A stretch of DNA of 64,000 nt, taken from Acidimicrobiia bacterium (lineage in GTDB: Bacteria; Actinomycetota; Acidimicrobiia; IMCC26256; PALSA-610). Below the pieces are notes generated by a model. That model had not been told where the DNA came from, searched no databases, and saw only the letters and a program-made list of their open reading frames with translations. Made by a program: the position numbers and the translations under genes. How positions within the stretch are numbered: position 1 is the first letter of the stretch; each line of letters begins with the position of its first letter. Shown in pieces: positions 51,770-60,535 of this stretch. The DNA is taken from contig DATBAK010000019.1 in the NCBI GenBank assembly GCA_036271555.1, positions 124,001 to 188,000 of the forward strand, in the 5' to 3' direction.

Positions 51770-52753
51770 TCAGGACTCGCGCAGCACCAGGCCGTCGACC
51801 ATGTCGGCGAGTCGCGAGCACACGGTCGGGTCGAGCCCGTCGGCGCCGTCGAGCGATTCGGTCGCCTTCGTCGCGTGCGTGCGCGCGACGGCCATCGCGA
51901 CGTTCACCGCGTCGCCCGCGGTCACGAGCTCGCGTGCGCGTGCGATCTGGTCCGTCTCGAGCGTGCGGCCGAGCAGCTCGCGCAGCTCCGCCGACTCCTT
52001 CACCGCCGCGATGACCGGCAGCGTGTACACACCCTCGAGCAGGTCGTTGCCGACCGGCTTGCCGAGCTCCGCCTCGGTGCGGGTGACGTCGAGCACGTCG
52101 TCGACGATCTGGAAGCACATGCCGAGATGCTGACCGAACGACGTCAACGCGTCGAGCGTCGGCGCGGGCGCGCCGCTGACCATGCCGCCGATGCGCGCCG
52201 CCGTCGCGAGCAGCGACGCGGTCTTGCCCTCGATCGCGGAGTAGTACGACTCCTCGGTGCGCGCCGGGTTGAACAGGTACTGCAGCTCGAGCACCTGGCC
52301 GCGGCAGAGCTCGCCGATCGTCGACGCGAGCAGCCCCGCGACGTCGGCGCCGAGCGACGCCGCGAGCACCGACGCCTGGGCGAGAAGGAAGTCGCCCGAG
52401 AGGATCGCCACGATGTTGCTCCAGCGCGCGTTCACGCTCGGCACGCCCCGCCGGGTCTCGGCCTCGTCGATGACGTCGTCGTGGTACAGCGACCCGAGGT
52501 GCACGAGCTCCACGGACGCGCCGCCGGTGACCGCGCGGTCGATCGTGGCCCGGTCGCCGGAGGGTCCGACGAGGGCGTACGCGGCGCAGAGGGTGAGCGT
52601 CGGCCGGAGCCGTTTCCCGCCCGCGCCGAGAAGATGAGAGGCCACGTCGCCGAGGAAGCGGTCGTCGACCCGGATGGCGGCCTGGAGCGCCGCCTCGACC
52701 CGGCCGAGGTCTTCTGGCAGCTCCGGGAGGCCGAGGTTCTCGACGAGCCCCAT
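51770..52753 (-). CDS. polyprenyl diphosphate synthase (trans-isoprenyl, all-E)
   Basis: A 327-residue trans-prenyltransferase. The first aspartate-rich motif is DDVID (92-96) in LYHDDVIDEAETRRG and the second DDVLD (219-223). GGKRLRPTLTL binds the homoallylic substrate, and EGKTASLLATAARIG is family-typical. It probably makes a long chain for menaquinone; chain length cannot be read reliably. I use ATG 52753 because TAGCGT lies seven bases upstream on this strand. TTG 52783 would add ten residues. Confidence 0.92.
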   Translation of the reverse strand: MGLVENLGLPELPEDLGRVEAALQAAIRVDDRFLGDVASHLLGAGGKRLRPTLTLCAAYALVGPSGDRATIDRAVTGGASVELVHLGSLYHDDVIDEAETRRGVPSVNARWSNIVAILSGDFLLAQASVLAASLGADVAGLLASTIGELCRGQVLELQYLFNPARTEESYYSAIEGKTASLLATAARIGGMVSGAPAPTLDALTSFGQHLGMCFQIVDDVLDVTRTEAELGKPVGNDLLEGVYTLPVIAAVKESAELRELLGRTLETDQIARARELVTAGDAVNVAMAVARTHATKATESLDGADGLDPTVCSRLADMVDGLVLRES

Positions 52754-52760
52754 CGGGCCC

Positions 52761-52766
52761 ACGCTA
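52761..52766 (-). promoter_or_regulatory. leaderless -10 element (TAGCGT)
   Basis: TAGCGT on the minus strand, seven bases before ATG 52753 of the polyprenyl synthase. About 90 bases separate it from the divergent clpC -10. Confidence 0.5.
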
Positions 52767-52820
52767 GGACCGGGGGGGAACAAGCGTCGACTCGGACCGG
52801 TTGATCACCCTCCTGCGGCC

Positions 52821-52860
52821 GAACTCGCACCAAAGTTGTGCTGGTTCCGGCCGATAGAAT
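52821..52860 (+). promoter_or_regulatory. clpC promoter with inverted-repeat operator
   Basis: GAACTCGCAC (52821-52830) and GTGCTGGTTC (52838-52847) form a 27-bp inverted repeat with a seven-base centre and two mismatched pairs. The -10 element TAGAAT (52855-52860) begins eight bases after it, so the repeat covers the -35. A leader of about 85 bases leads to the ribosome site before GTG 52952. A stress regulator such as ClgR is possible, but the spacing is not the published ClgR box. Confidence 0.6.
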
Positions 52861-52951
52861 TGAAGAAACCCGGACATCCGGCCGTGCCGTCCATTCCGAA
52901 CCCGGGTCGACGCGGCGCCTGAATCGGGACAACCCCACGAGAGGCGGAAGA

Positions 52952-55450
52952 GTGTTCGAGCGCTTTACCGACCGAGCCCGACGGGTGGTCGTCCTCGCGC
53001 AGGAGGAGGCTCGCCTCCTCAATCACAACTACATCGGCACGGAGCACATCCTGCTCGGGCTGATCCACGAGGGCGAAGGTGTCGCGGCGAAGGCGCTGGA
53101 GTCGTTGGGTATCTCGCTCGAGGCCGTGCGCGCGCAGGTCGAGGAGATCATCGGTCACGGCGGGTCGGCGCCGTCCGGGCACATCCCGTTCACGCCTCGT
53201 GCGAAGAAGGTCCTGGAGCTCTCGCTGCGAGAGGCGCTGCAGCTCGGACACAACTACATCGGCACCGAGCACATCCTGCTCGGGCTGATCCGCGAAGGCG
53301 AAGGCGTCGCCGCGCAGGTGCTCGTGAAGTTGGGCGCGGATCTCTCGCGTGTGCGCCAGCAGGTCATCCAGCTGCTCTCGGGTTACTCGGGCGGCAAGGA
53401 GACCGCGGGCGCGGCGCCGGGCGCGGCGGGCGGGCCGGAGAACCAGCCGTCGGGCTCGCTCGTGCTCGACCAGTTCGGTCGCAATCTCACGCAGCTCGCG
53501 CGCGACAAGAAGCTCGATCCCGTCATCGGTCGCGAGAAGGAGATCGAGCGGGTCATGCAGGTGCTGAGCCGGCGCACCAAGAACAACCCGGTGCTGATCG
53601 GCGAGCCCGGCGTCGGCAAGACCGCGATCGTCGAGGGCCTCGCGCAGAACATCGTCGAGGACGACGTCCCCGAGACGCTCCACGCGAAGCAGCTCTACAC
53701 GCTCGACCTCGGCGCGCTGGTCGCGGGCTCCCGCTACCGCGGCGACTTCGAAGAGCGCCTGAAGAAGGTGCTGAAGGAGATCCGCACGCGCGGCGACATC
53801 ATCCTCTTCATCGACGAGCTGCACACGCTCGTCGGCGCGGGTGCCGCCGAAGGCGCGATCGACGCGGCGTCGATCCTCAAGCCGATGCTCGCCCGCGGTG
53901 AGCTGCAGACGATCGGCGCGACGACGCTCGACGAGTACCGCAAGCACCTCGAGAAGGACGCTGCGCTCGAGCGCCGCTTCCAGCCGATCAAGGTCGACGA
54001 GCCGACCGTCGCGCACACCATCGAGATCCTGAAGGGTCTGCGGGATCGCTACGAGGCGCACCACCGTGTGACGATCACCGACCAGGCGATCGTCGCGGCC
54101 GCGAACCTCGCCGACCGCTACATCTCCGACCGTCACCTTCCCGACAAGGCGATCGACCTCATCGACGAGGCGGGCTCGCGCCTGCGCATCCGTCGCATGC
54201 AGGCGCCGCCCGACTACCGCGACCTCGAGGAGAAGATCGCGAGCGTCCGGCGCGAGAAGGAGAGCGCGATCGAGGCCCAGCAGTTCGAGCGGGCCGCGAA
54301 CCTGCGCGACAAGGAGAAGGAGCTCCTCGAGCAGCGCCAGGCGAAGGAAGCCGAATGGCGTTCCGAGGGCGTCGACCTCTTCAACGAGGTGACGGAAGAG
54401 TCGGTCGCGGAAGTCCTCGCGCTCTGGACGGGCATCCCCGTCTACAAGCTCACCGAGGAAGAGACCGCCAAGCTGCTCCGCATGGAAGAGGAGCTGCACA
54501 AGCGGGTCGTCGGCCAGGACGCCGCGATCCACGCGGTCTCGCAGGCGATCCGCCGTACGCGCGCCGGCCTCAAGGACCCGAAGCGTCCGTCGGGCTCGTT
54601 CATCTTCCTCGGCCCCTCGGGCGTCGGGAAGACCGAGACCGCGAAGACGCTCGCCGAGTTCCTGTTCGGTGACGAGACCGCGATGGTGCAGCTCGACATG
54701 TCGGAGTACATGGAGAAGCACACCGTGTCCCGCCTCGTCGGCTCGCCTCCCGGCTACGTCGGTTACGACGAAGGCGGACAGCTCACCGAGGCCGTGCGGC
54801 GCAAGCCGTTCTCGGTCGTGCTGTTCGACGAGATCGAGAAGGCGCACCCGGACGTGTTCAACACGTTGCTGCAGATCCTCGAAGACGGACGCCTCACGGA
54901 CGCGCAGGGGCGCACGGTCGACTTCAAGAACACCGTGATCATCATGACGTCGAACCTCGGCACCGCCGATCTCCGCAAGGCGAACGTCGGGTTCGTGAAG
55001 GCCGACGAGGCCGTCACGTACGAGCGCATGCGCGGCCGGGTGCACGAGGAGCTGAAGCGCAGCTTCCGTCCCGAGTTCCTGAACCGCATCGACGAGGTCA
55101 TCGTCTTCCACGAGCTGAGCCAGGACGAGGTCACCGAGATCGTCGACCTGCTGATCAAGCGGGTGCAGAACCAGCTCGAGGGCCAGGGTCTCGGTCTCGA
55201 GCTCACGCCCGAAGCCAAGATCCTGCTCGCGCGGCGCGGCTACGACCCCTCGCTCGGGGCTCGGCCGTTGCGGCGGGCGATCCAGCAGCTGGTCGAGGAT
55301 CCGCTGTCGGAGAAGATCCTGTGGAAGGAGTTCCACGCCGGCGAGACCGTCATCGTGGACGCGCTCGGCGACGAGATCACCTTCCGTCAGGTCGAAGGCT
55401 TCGAGCCGCCGCCGGTGGAGCTCGCGGGAAGCGGTTCGACCGAGGGCTGA
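52952..55450 (+). CDS. clpC: ATP-dependent Clp protease ATP-binding subunit ClpC
   Basis: An 832-residue AAA+ unfoldase that feeds proteins to ClpP. Two Clp_N repeats are at 1-145 (both with [14 protein letters not shown]). The first AAA domain has Walker A GEPGVGKT (near 217), the UVR/linker [19 protein letters not shown] is near 425, and the second AAA domain has GPSGVGKTE (near 554). [13 protein letters not shown] is close to the C terminus. [20 protein letters not shown] at GTG 52952 is the standard start. GAGAGGCGGAAG lies just before it. Confidence 0.96.
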   Translation: MFERFTDRARRVVVLAQEEARLLNHNYIGTEHILLGLIHEGEGVAAKALESLGISLEAVRAQVEEIIGHGGSAPSGHIPFTPRAKKVLELSLREALQLGHNYIGTEHILLGLIREGEGVAAQVLVKLGADLSRVRQQVIQLLSGYSGGKETAGAAPGAAGGPENQPSGSLVLDQFGRNLTQLARDKKLDPVIGREKEIERVMQVLSRRTKNNPVLIGEPGVGKTAIVEGLAQNIVEDDVPETLHAKQLYTLDLGALVAGSRYRGDFEERLKKVLKEIRTRGDIILFIDELHTLVGAGAAEGAIDAASILKPMLARGELQTIGATTLDEYRKHLEKDAALERRFQPIKVDEPTVAHTIEILKGLRDRYEAHHRVTITDQAIVAAANLADRYISDRHLPDKAIDLIDEAGSRLRIRRMQAPPDYRDLEEKIASVRREKESAIEAQQFERAANLRDKEKELLEQRQAKEAEWRSEGVDLFNEVTEESVAEVLALWTGIPVYKLTEEETAKLLRMEEELHKRVVGQDAAIHAVSQAIRRTRAGLKDPKRPSGSFIFLGPSGVGKTETAKTLAEFLFGDETAMVQLDMSEYMEKHTVSRLVGSPPGYVGYDEGGQLTEAVRRKPFSVVLFDEIEKAHPDVFNTLLQILEDGRLTDAQGRTVDFKNTVIIMTSNLGTADLRKANVGFVKADEAVTYERMRGRVHEELKRSFRPEFLNRIDEVIVFHELSQDEVTEIVDLLIKRVQNQLEGQGLGLELTPEAKILLARRGYDPSLGARPLRRAIQQLVEDPLSEKILWKEFHAGETVIVDALGDEITFRQVEGFEPPPVELAGSGSTEG

Positions 55451-55467
55451 GCGCCTAATTTCAGGGT

Positions 55468-56214
55468 GTGATTCGAACGAGAGCGCGCCGACTGGGCGCG
55501 CTCTCGCTCGCGTTCGGCGCGTTGATGTTGGGCGCGTGCCACGCGTCGGCATCGGTTGCGATCCGCGTCCACCCCGACGGCAGCGGCACGGTGACCGTCG
55601 CGGTGACGCTCGATCGCGCCGCGCGCGTCGCGCTCGCGGGTTCGTCGACGGCGCAACCGAACGTGCCCTTGTCCGATCTGCGAGCGCACGGCTGGTCGGT
55701 CGGCTCGTGGCGCAACGGCGCGAATGGCGGCACGTCGATCGCGCTGACGAAGGGGTTCCGCGGCGCCTCGGGCCTTGCGTCCGTGCTCTCGGATCTCGAC
55801 GGTCGCGACGGCGCGTTGCGGAACGCGCGACTGACGCGTTCGCGTTCGTTGCTCCGCGATCGCGATTCGGTGTCGCTGCTCGCAGACCTGCGCGGACTGA
55901 AGCTTGGCGTCGCGGACGACGCACAGCTCGCGTCGCGGTTGCGAGCGGCGGGTGTCGACGTCGACGCGCTCGACCGCGGACTCCAGTCACAGCTCGGCAC
56001 CGCGTTCGATCTCTCGGTCGACGTCACGTTGCCCGACGGCGCGCACCGCGCGGTCGACCTGAAGCCGGGCTCGATGCGCGAAGTGTCGGTCACGCGCACG
56101 AGCACGCACCTCGGCCGGCTGCTCGCGCTCGTGATCGCGGCCGGCGCCGCGCTGCTCGGACTGTTGATGCTCCTCGCCGCGGCACTGAACGCACGTCGAA
56201 CCAGGCGGTTGTGA
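55468..56214 (+). CDS. lipoprotein with C-terminal membrane helix (LppM/DUF3153-like)
   Basis: A 248-residue predicted lipoprotein. The signal peptide ends in lipobox LGAC with C24. The mature part begins ASVAIRVHPDGSGTVTVAVT, a pattern seen in LppM-type actinobacterial envelope proteins, and ends with a transmembrane helix (LLALVIAAGAALLGLLMLLA) and an Arg-rich tail. The role is unknown. GTG 55468 follows clpC by 17 bases, and its stop overlaps the next gene by one base, so it may share the clpC message. Confidence 0.75.
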   Translation: MIRTRARRLGALSLAFGALMLGACHASASVAIRVHPDGSGTVTVAVTLDRAARVALAGSSTAQPNVPLSDLRAHGWSVGSWRNGANGGTSIALTKGFRGASGLASVLSDLDGRDGALRNARLTRSRSLLRDRDSVSLLADLRGLKLGVADDAQLASRLRAAGVDVDALDRGLQSQLGTAFDLSVDVTLPDGAHRAVDLKPGSMREVSVTRTSTHLGRLLALVIAAGAALLGLLMLLAAALNARRTRRL

Positions 56215-56585
56215 TGCTGAACCTGCTGGAGCAGATCCGCGCCGCGCTCGACACGCTCGAGCCCCGGCTCGACGGGCGCATCGTCGACGTGGAGATGCCG
56301 CGCCTGTTCGTCGAGGCCGGCGATGTCGACGCGATGCACCGCGTGCTGGTCGCCGTGATCGGGCGCGGCGTCGACTCCTACGCGGGGACCATCACCGTGC
56401 GGACGGTGAAGTGGCGGGGCAAGGCGCGCCTCGAAGTGACAGGCGAGGCGGTGGCGTCGGACGCCGCCGGGTTCGACGAAGCCGCGATCGCGGACGACCT
56501 CGCCGTGCTCGCGGGCGCCGTCGGTACCGACGGTCCGGTCGGCTGGCTCGCGGTCCCGCTCGCGGGCGAGAACTCGGCGGAGTAG
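56214..56585 (+). CDS. small protein resembling a histidine-kinase ATPase N-box fragment
   Basis: A 123-residue soluble protein. Residues about 26-62 (IVDVEMPRLFVEAGDVDAMH, then RVLVAVIGRGVDSYAG) resemble the N-box region of HATPase_c domains (DxxxLxxVLxNLLxNA), but the asparagine and the G1/G2 glycine boxes are not seen. It cannot be a working kinase; it may be a derived partner domain or a chance likeness. Its ATG overlaps the lipoprotein stop (GTGATG). I give no function. Confidence 0.6.
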   Translation: MLNLLEQIRAALDTLEPRLDGRIVDVEMPRLFVEAGDVDAMHRVLVAVIGRGVDSYAGTITVRTVKWRGKARLEVTGEAVASDAAGFDEAAIADDLAVLAGAVGTDGPVGWLAVPLAGENSAE

Positions 56586-56597
56586 CTCGCGGCCTGC

Positions 56598-56611
56598 CGA
56601 ACAGGCGTTCG
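56598..56611. promoter_or_regulatory. LexA-type SOS box
   Basis: CGAACAGGCGTTCG is a perfect CGAAC-N4-GTTCG palindrome, the actinobacterial LexA consensus, including its purine/pyrimidine centre. A -10-like TACAGT lies at 56622-56627, and the cupin-like gene starts at 56638. LexA bound here would cover the -35. Confidence 0.7.
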
Positions 56612-56637
56612 GTCGCAGCGGTACAGTCGACCCGGTA

Positions 56638-57219
56638 ATGACCGTGCGAGGAGATCGCGTGACGCTCATGCTCGACCAGACGCTGGTGCGCAACCTCCTG
56701 GAGCATCCCGCCGACTACCCGTGGCGGATGCAGAACGTCGGCCTGCTCTCGCTGCGACTCGACGAGCGGCGCGAGTACCGACTCCACGTCTGGGATCCGG
56801 AGGGCTGCGTGGGCGACCCGCCGGTGCACGACCACCCCTTCGACTTCGCGTCGACCGTGATCGCGGGTGAGCTCGTGAACACGCGCTACGGCGAGGATCC
56901 GAATGGCGTCGAGTACACGCGCCATCGGTACCGGACCGGCTCGGAAAGCGATCGCCGCACCGATTCGGTGCGGCTGACGGGGAGTGAGACCGTCCTCTCG
57001 TCGGGTGATCACTACCGGCAACGATCCGTCGAGCTGCACAGCAGCCGCCAGACTCCGGGCACGGTGACGCTCCTGCAGTTCGGGCCGGTCGAAGCCGGCG
57101 AGCTCACCGTGTGTCTCGCGCCGGGCGCGCCGTGGGTGGCGGTTGGCGCCCGGCCCGCGACCGCGGCCGAGGTGAAGCGCATCACCGGCGCGGCGTTGGA
57201 TCAGCTCTCGGTCGCGTAG
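56638..57219 (+). CDS. cupin-like protein, possible SOS-regulated gene
   Basis: A 193-residue protein with a small beta-barrel outline. It contains a cupin-style metal site GDPPVHDHPFDFASTVIAGEL (H64 and H66) and a later QRSVELHSSR. A cysteine dioxygenase or related metalloenzyme fold is plausible; the reaction is unknown. ATG 56638 follows TACAGT by ten bases and a LexA-type box by 26. It converges with a HAD phosphatase three bases away, and the radA-disA repair genes lie beyond. Confidence 0.7.
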   Translation: MTVRGDRVTLMLDQTLVRNLLEHPADYPWRMQNVGLLSLRLDERREYRLHVWDPEGCVGDPPVHDHPFDFASTVIAGELVNTRYGEDPNGVEYTRHRYRTGSESDRRTDSVRLTGSETVLSSGDHYRQRSVELHSSRQTPGTVTLLQFGPVEAGELTVCLAPGAPWVAVGARPATAAEVKRITGAALDQLSVA

Positions 57220-57222
57220 CGC

Positions 57223-57834
57223 TCAGCGCGAGGGCGCGGTCTCGAGCCAGGCCGGGAAGTCGCGCAACGAGTCGAGCACGATGTCGGCACCCGCCGACTT
57301 GAGCTGCGCCTGCGAGTGCGGTCCCGACGCGACACCGACCGTCGTGCACCCCGCCGCGCGTCCGCTCTCGATGTCGGTCGTCGTGTCGCCCACGTAGATC
57401 GTCGCCGCGTACTCACGCAACGCGTCCACCTTGCCGTCGCCGTAGCGCAGGCCGAGCACGACGTCGACGTCGATCCCGACGTGCTCGATGCACGCGCGCG
57501 CGTTGCGGTCCTCCTTCGCGGTGACAACGAGCGTGTGGCCACCGCGCGCGTGGACGGCGGCGATCGCATCGCGCGCGCCGGGGAGCAGCTCCGTACCGGG
57601 CACGCCGACCTCGCGATAGAACGCGCGGTACCGCGCCGCGAGATCGTCGACGCGATCGGCCGGAACCCACGACGCCAGCTCGATCTCGAGCAGCGGACCG
57701 AGCCGACCGAGCACCGTGTCGACGTCGATCGGCGCGCCCGTCTCCGCGATGAGCGCGTCGAACGCGGCCCGCACGCCGGGACGCGGGTCGACGAGCGTCA
57801 GGTCGAGATCGAACCCCACCACCAGCGGCGCCAT
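57223..57834 (-). CDS. HAD-family hydrolase (phosphoglycolate phosphatase-like)
   Basis: A 203-residue HAD phosphatase. Motif I is VVGFDLDLTLVDPRPG (nucleophile Asp and its partner), motif II is VVTAKEDRN, and motif IV is YVGDTTTDIESGRAAG (metal Asp). A cap domain lies between I and II. Substrate could be phosphoglycolate or another small phosphate ester. ATG 57834 starts the fold. The frame runs on upstream into the radA promoter, but those residues are not HAD-like. It diverges from radA. Confidence 0.88.
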   Translation of the reverse strand: MAPLVVGFDLDLTLVDPRPGVRAAFDALIAETGAPIDVDTVLGRLGPLLEIELASWVPADRVDDLAARYRAFYREVGVPGTELLPGARDAIAAVHARGGHTLVVTAKEDRNARACIEHVGIDVDVVLGLRYGDGKVDALREYAATIYVGDTTTDIESGRAAGCTTVGVASGPHSQAQLKSAGADIVLDSLRDFPAWLETAPSR

Positions 57835-57891
57835 GGCGGCCCATGCTCGTCGACGGCAGCGCGATCCGCGTTCACTGTCCGAGGGTCCGAT

Positions 57892-57897
57892 TATGTT
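57892..57897 (+). promoter_or_regulatory. leaderless -10 element (TATGTT) of radA
   Basis: TATGTT is six bases before ATG 57904, with no ribosome site. Confidence 0.5.
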
Positions 57898-57903
57898 GGC
57901 CGC

Positions 57904-59280
57904 ATGACCCGAACACGCGTTCGCCACCGTTGTGAAGCCTGCGGCGCGGAGCAGCCGAAGTGGATGGGCCGCTGCCCCGACTGTGGCGAGTGGGGATCGG
58001 TGATCGAGCAGCTGCCGCCGGTCGGCGAGGGCCGCCCGGCTTCGCTGCCCAGGATCCCGAAGCCGCTCGCCGACGTCGATCCGGCGGGCGCGCCGGTGCG
58101 GGCGACGGCTGTCGGTGAGCTCGACCGGGTGCTCGGCGGCGGGCTGGTCGCGGGCTCGGTCACGCTGCTCGCGGGCGAGCCCGGCATCGGCAAGTCGACG
58201 TTGTTGCTGCAGGCGCTCGCAGAGCTCGCGCGCGGCGGCGCGCGTACGTTGCTCGTCAGCGCGGAGGAGTCGGTCGAGCAGGTGCGCCGGCGCGCCGACC
58301 GCCTCGGCGTGCCGCCGCCGGGACTACTCATCGTCGCGGAGACGTCGCTGCCGATCGTCCTGGCGATGGCGGAGACGCTCGCGCCCGACGTCGTCGCGAT
58401 CGACTCCATCCAGACCGTGCACGACCCCGACGGGCCCGGCGCGCCGGGATCGGTCACGCAGGTGCGCGACGGCGCGCAACGGCTCGTGCGATACGCAAAG
58501 GAGAGCGGCGTCGCGACGGTGCTCGTCGGGCACGTCACGAAAGACGGCGCGATCGCCGGACCGCGCGTCCTCGAGCACATCGTCGACACGGTGCTCTCGT
58601 TCGAGGGTGATCGCGACCACGGGGTGCGGACGCTGCGCGCGTTGAAGCACCGCTTCGGCCCGACCGACGAGCTCGGCGTGTTCGAGATGTCGAACGACGG
58701 GTTGCACGGCGTGCCCGACGCGAGCTCGTTGCTGCTCACCGAGCGGCGCGGCGACGCGTCCGGCTCGATCGTCGCGGCCGCGATCGACGGCGCCCGCCCG
58801 CTGCTCGTGGAGGTGCAGGCGCTGGTGACGCGCACGAACGCGCCGCTGCCGCGCCGCGCCGCGCAGGCGCTCGACGGTGGCCGGCTGTCGCTGCTCATCG
58901 CGGTGCTGCAGGAGCGCGCGGGCGTCGGGCTGGGTGGGTTCGACGTCTATGCGAACGTCGCGGGCGGGGTGCGGGTCGCCGAGCCCGGCCTCGACCTCGC
59001 GATCGCGATGGCGGTCGCCGGCGCCCACTCCGACCGGCGCCTACCCGCCGACACGGTGGTCGTCGGCGAGGTCGGTCTCGGTGGTGAGCTGCGTCAGGTA
59101 CCGCAGATCGCGCGCCGCCTCGCCGAGGCCGCCCGGCTCGGGTTTCGGCGTGCGGTCGTGCCCCCGTCGACCCCCGAAGTGCCCGGCATCCGGCTCCATC
59201 GGGTCGCCGACGTGGGCCGGGCGTTGCTGCTCCTCGAGGTCCCCGACGACGGCCTCGGGGCGCGGTCCGGGCAGGAGTGA
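57904..59280 (+). CDS. radA: DNA repair protein RadA
   Basis: A 458-residue RecA-like helicase that branch-migrates recombination intermediates. The zinc finger has C10, C13, C24 and C27 (HRCEACG, then GRCPDCG), Walker A is GEPGIGKST (91-99), and the RadA-specific motif usually written KNRFG reads KHRFG (248-252). The C-terminal Lon-like domain (about 300-458) is complete. ATG 57904 has TATGTT six bases upstream. It sits beside disA, which RadA often accompanies and which it controls in Bacillus. Confidence 0.94.
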   Translation: MTRTRVRHRCEACGAEQPKWMGRCPDCGEWGSVIEQLPPVGEGRPASLPRIPKPLADVDPAGAPVRATAVGELDRVLGGGLVAGSVTLLAGEPGIGKSTLLLQALAELARGGARTLLVSAEESVEQVRRRADRLGVPPPGLLIVAETSLPIVLAMAETLAPDVVAIDSIQTVHDPDGPGAPGSVTQVRDGAQRLVRYAKESGVATVLVGHVTKDGAIAGPRVLEHIVDTVLSFEGDRDHGVRTLRALKHRFGPTDELGVFEMSNDGLHGVPDASSLLLTERRGDASGSIVAAAIDGARPLLVEVQALVTRTNAPLPRRAAQALDGGRLSLLIAVLQERAGVGLGGFDVYANVAGGVRVAEPGLDLAIAMAVAGAHSDRRLPADTVVVGEVGLGGELRQVPQIARRLAEAARLGFRRAVVPPSTPEVPGIRLHRVADVGRALLLLEVPDDGLGARSGQE

Positions 59281-59364
59281 ACGATGCCGATCCTTGGTAC
59301 CGTACGGCCGCCCGTCCCGGCGCGCTCCACGAGGGGCGAGCGCGCGCCCCCCACGGAGGTGACG

Positions 59365-60435
59365 TTGGCTCAGTTCCGATCGGACGCCTTGCACGTCGCC
59401 CTGCGCTTGGTCGCGCCGGGAACGCCGCTGCGGGAGGGGATCGACCGGATCCTGCAGGCCAACATGGGCGCGCTCGTCATCATCGGCGACGGTCCCGAGG
59501 TGCTCGCCATCTGCTCGGGCGGCTTCCTCCTGGACGCCGAGTTCACACCCCAGCGGCTCTCGGAGCTGGCGAAGATGGACGGCGCGGTGATCCTCGCGGC
59601 CGACGGGTCGCGGGTGGCGCGGGCCAACGTCCATCTCGTCCCTGACCCCGACATCCCGACGTCGGAGACGGGCACGCGGCACCGTACGGCCGAGCGGGTC
59701 GCGCGCCAGATCGACGTGCCCGTGATCGCGATCAGCGAGGAGATGTCGGTCGTCACGATCCGGCAGCGGAACGCGAAGAAGACGCTCGAGCCGATCCCGC
59801 GGGTGCTGGCGCGCGCCGACCAGGCACTGCAGATCCTCGGTCGCTACAAGGCGCGGCTCGACGGGCTCACGGCCGCGCTCTCGGCGCTCGAGGTCGAGGA
59901 CCTCGTGACCGTGCGCGACGTCACCGAGACCGTGCAGCGCGCCGAGATGGTGCGCCGCATCGCCGACGAGATCGAGGGCTACGTCATCGAGCTCGGTGCG
60001 GACGGCCGGCTCGTGCAGCTGCAGCTCGAGGAGCTCGTCGTCGGCGTACAGAGCGACCTGCGGCTGGTGTGTCGCGACTACGTCGTGCCCCGCGACAGCG
60101 AGGACCTCGACGCCGTGCTCGCGCGGCTCGCCGAGGTCGACGACGACGACCTCATCGACGGGCGCGCGGTCACCGGTGTCTTCAACCTGCCGCGCGAGAT
60201 CGACCTCGACGCGTCGATCCAGCCCCGCGGCTATCGCCTCCTGGCCAAGATCCCGCGGCTGCCCGATGCGATCGTCGATCACATCATCGAGCGCTTCTCG
60301 AACCTCTCGAAGATGATGCGGGCGAGCATCGCCGACCTGGTCGAGGTCGAAGGCGTCGGCGAGGCGCGGGCCCGCGCCATCAAGGACGGCCTGTCGCGCA
60401 TCGCCGAGAGCTCCATCCTGGAGCGCTACGCCTGA
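59365..60435 (+). CDS. disA: DNA integrity scanning protein, diadenylate cyclase
   Basis: A 356-residue c-di-AMP synthase that scans DNA for damage. The cyclase domain has MDGAVIL and GTRHRTAERVA, the DGA and RHR motifs, then a coiled linker and a C-terminal helix-hairpin-helix domain (VEVEGVGEARARAIKDGL). I choose TTG 59365: a near-perfect Shine-Dalgarno, GGAGGT, is at 59355-59360, and the resulting length matches the family. ATG 59284 would add 27 residues with no ribosome site. TACCGT at 59298-59303 may be its own -10. Confidence 0.93.
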   Translation: MAQFRSDALHVALRLVAPGTPLREGIDRILQANMGALVIIGDGPEVLAICSGGFLLDAEFTPQRLSELAKMDGAVILAADGSRVARANVHLVPDPDIPTSETGTRHRTAERVARQIDVPVIAISEEMSVVTIRQRNAKKTLEPIPRVLARADQALQILGRYKARLDGLTAALSALEVEDLVTVRDVTETVQRAEMVRRIADEIEGYVIELGADGRLVQLQLEELVVGVQSDLRLVCRDYVVPRDSEDLDAVLARLAEVDDDDLIDGRAVTGVFNLPREIDLDASIQPRGYRLLAKIPRLPDAIVDHIIERFSNLSKMMRASIADLVEVEGVGEARARAIKDGLSRIAESSILERYA

Positions 60436-60436
60436 C

Positions 60437-60514
60437 GGTCGCGCTCGCTGCGCTCGCCGCTCCTGACGGGTCAGGTTTCGAGTCGGGCGGCCCAGCGACC
60501 CGCGCGTTCCTCAC
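60437..60514 (-). repeat. intergenic repeat, family R1, copy C
   Basis: Read on the minus strand it runs GGGTCGCTGGGCCGCCCGAC, TCGAAACCTGACCCGTCAGG, AGCGGCGAGCGCAGCGAG and GCGACC, nearly the same as copy B at 62.1 kb. It begins two bases after the disA stop. Confidence 0.8.
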
Positions 60515-60521
60515 GGGCTCC

Positions 60522-60527
60522 TAAGAT
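60522..60527 (+). promoter_or_regulatory. leaderless -10 element (TAAGAT)
   Basis: TAAGAT lies eight bases before GTG 60536 of the dienelactone hydrolase gene. Confidence 0.5.
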
Positions 60528-60535
60528 CCGCGGCC

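Noticed and set aside
52805-55990. A 1061-codon open frame antisense to clpC, and other long antisense frames (3815-6622, 29595-32171, 20476-22878 upstream part)
   Set aside because: They mirror well-conserved genes on the other strand, have no family motif in their unique parts, and arise from the GC-rich codon pattern. Only segments that match real genes were kept.
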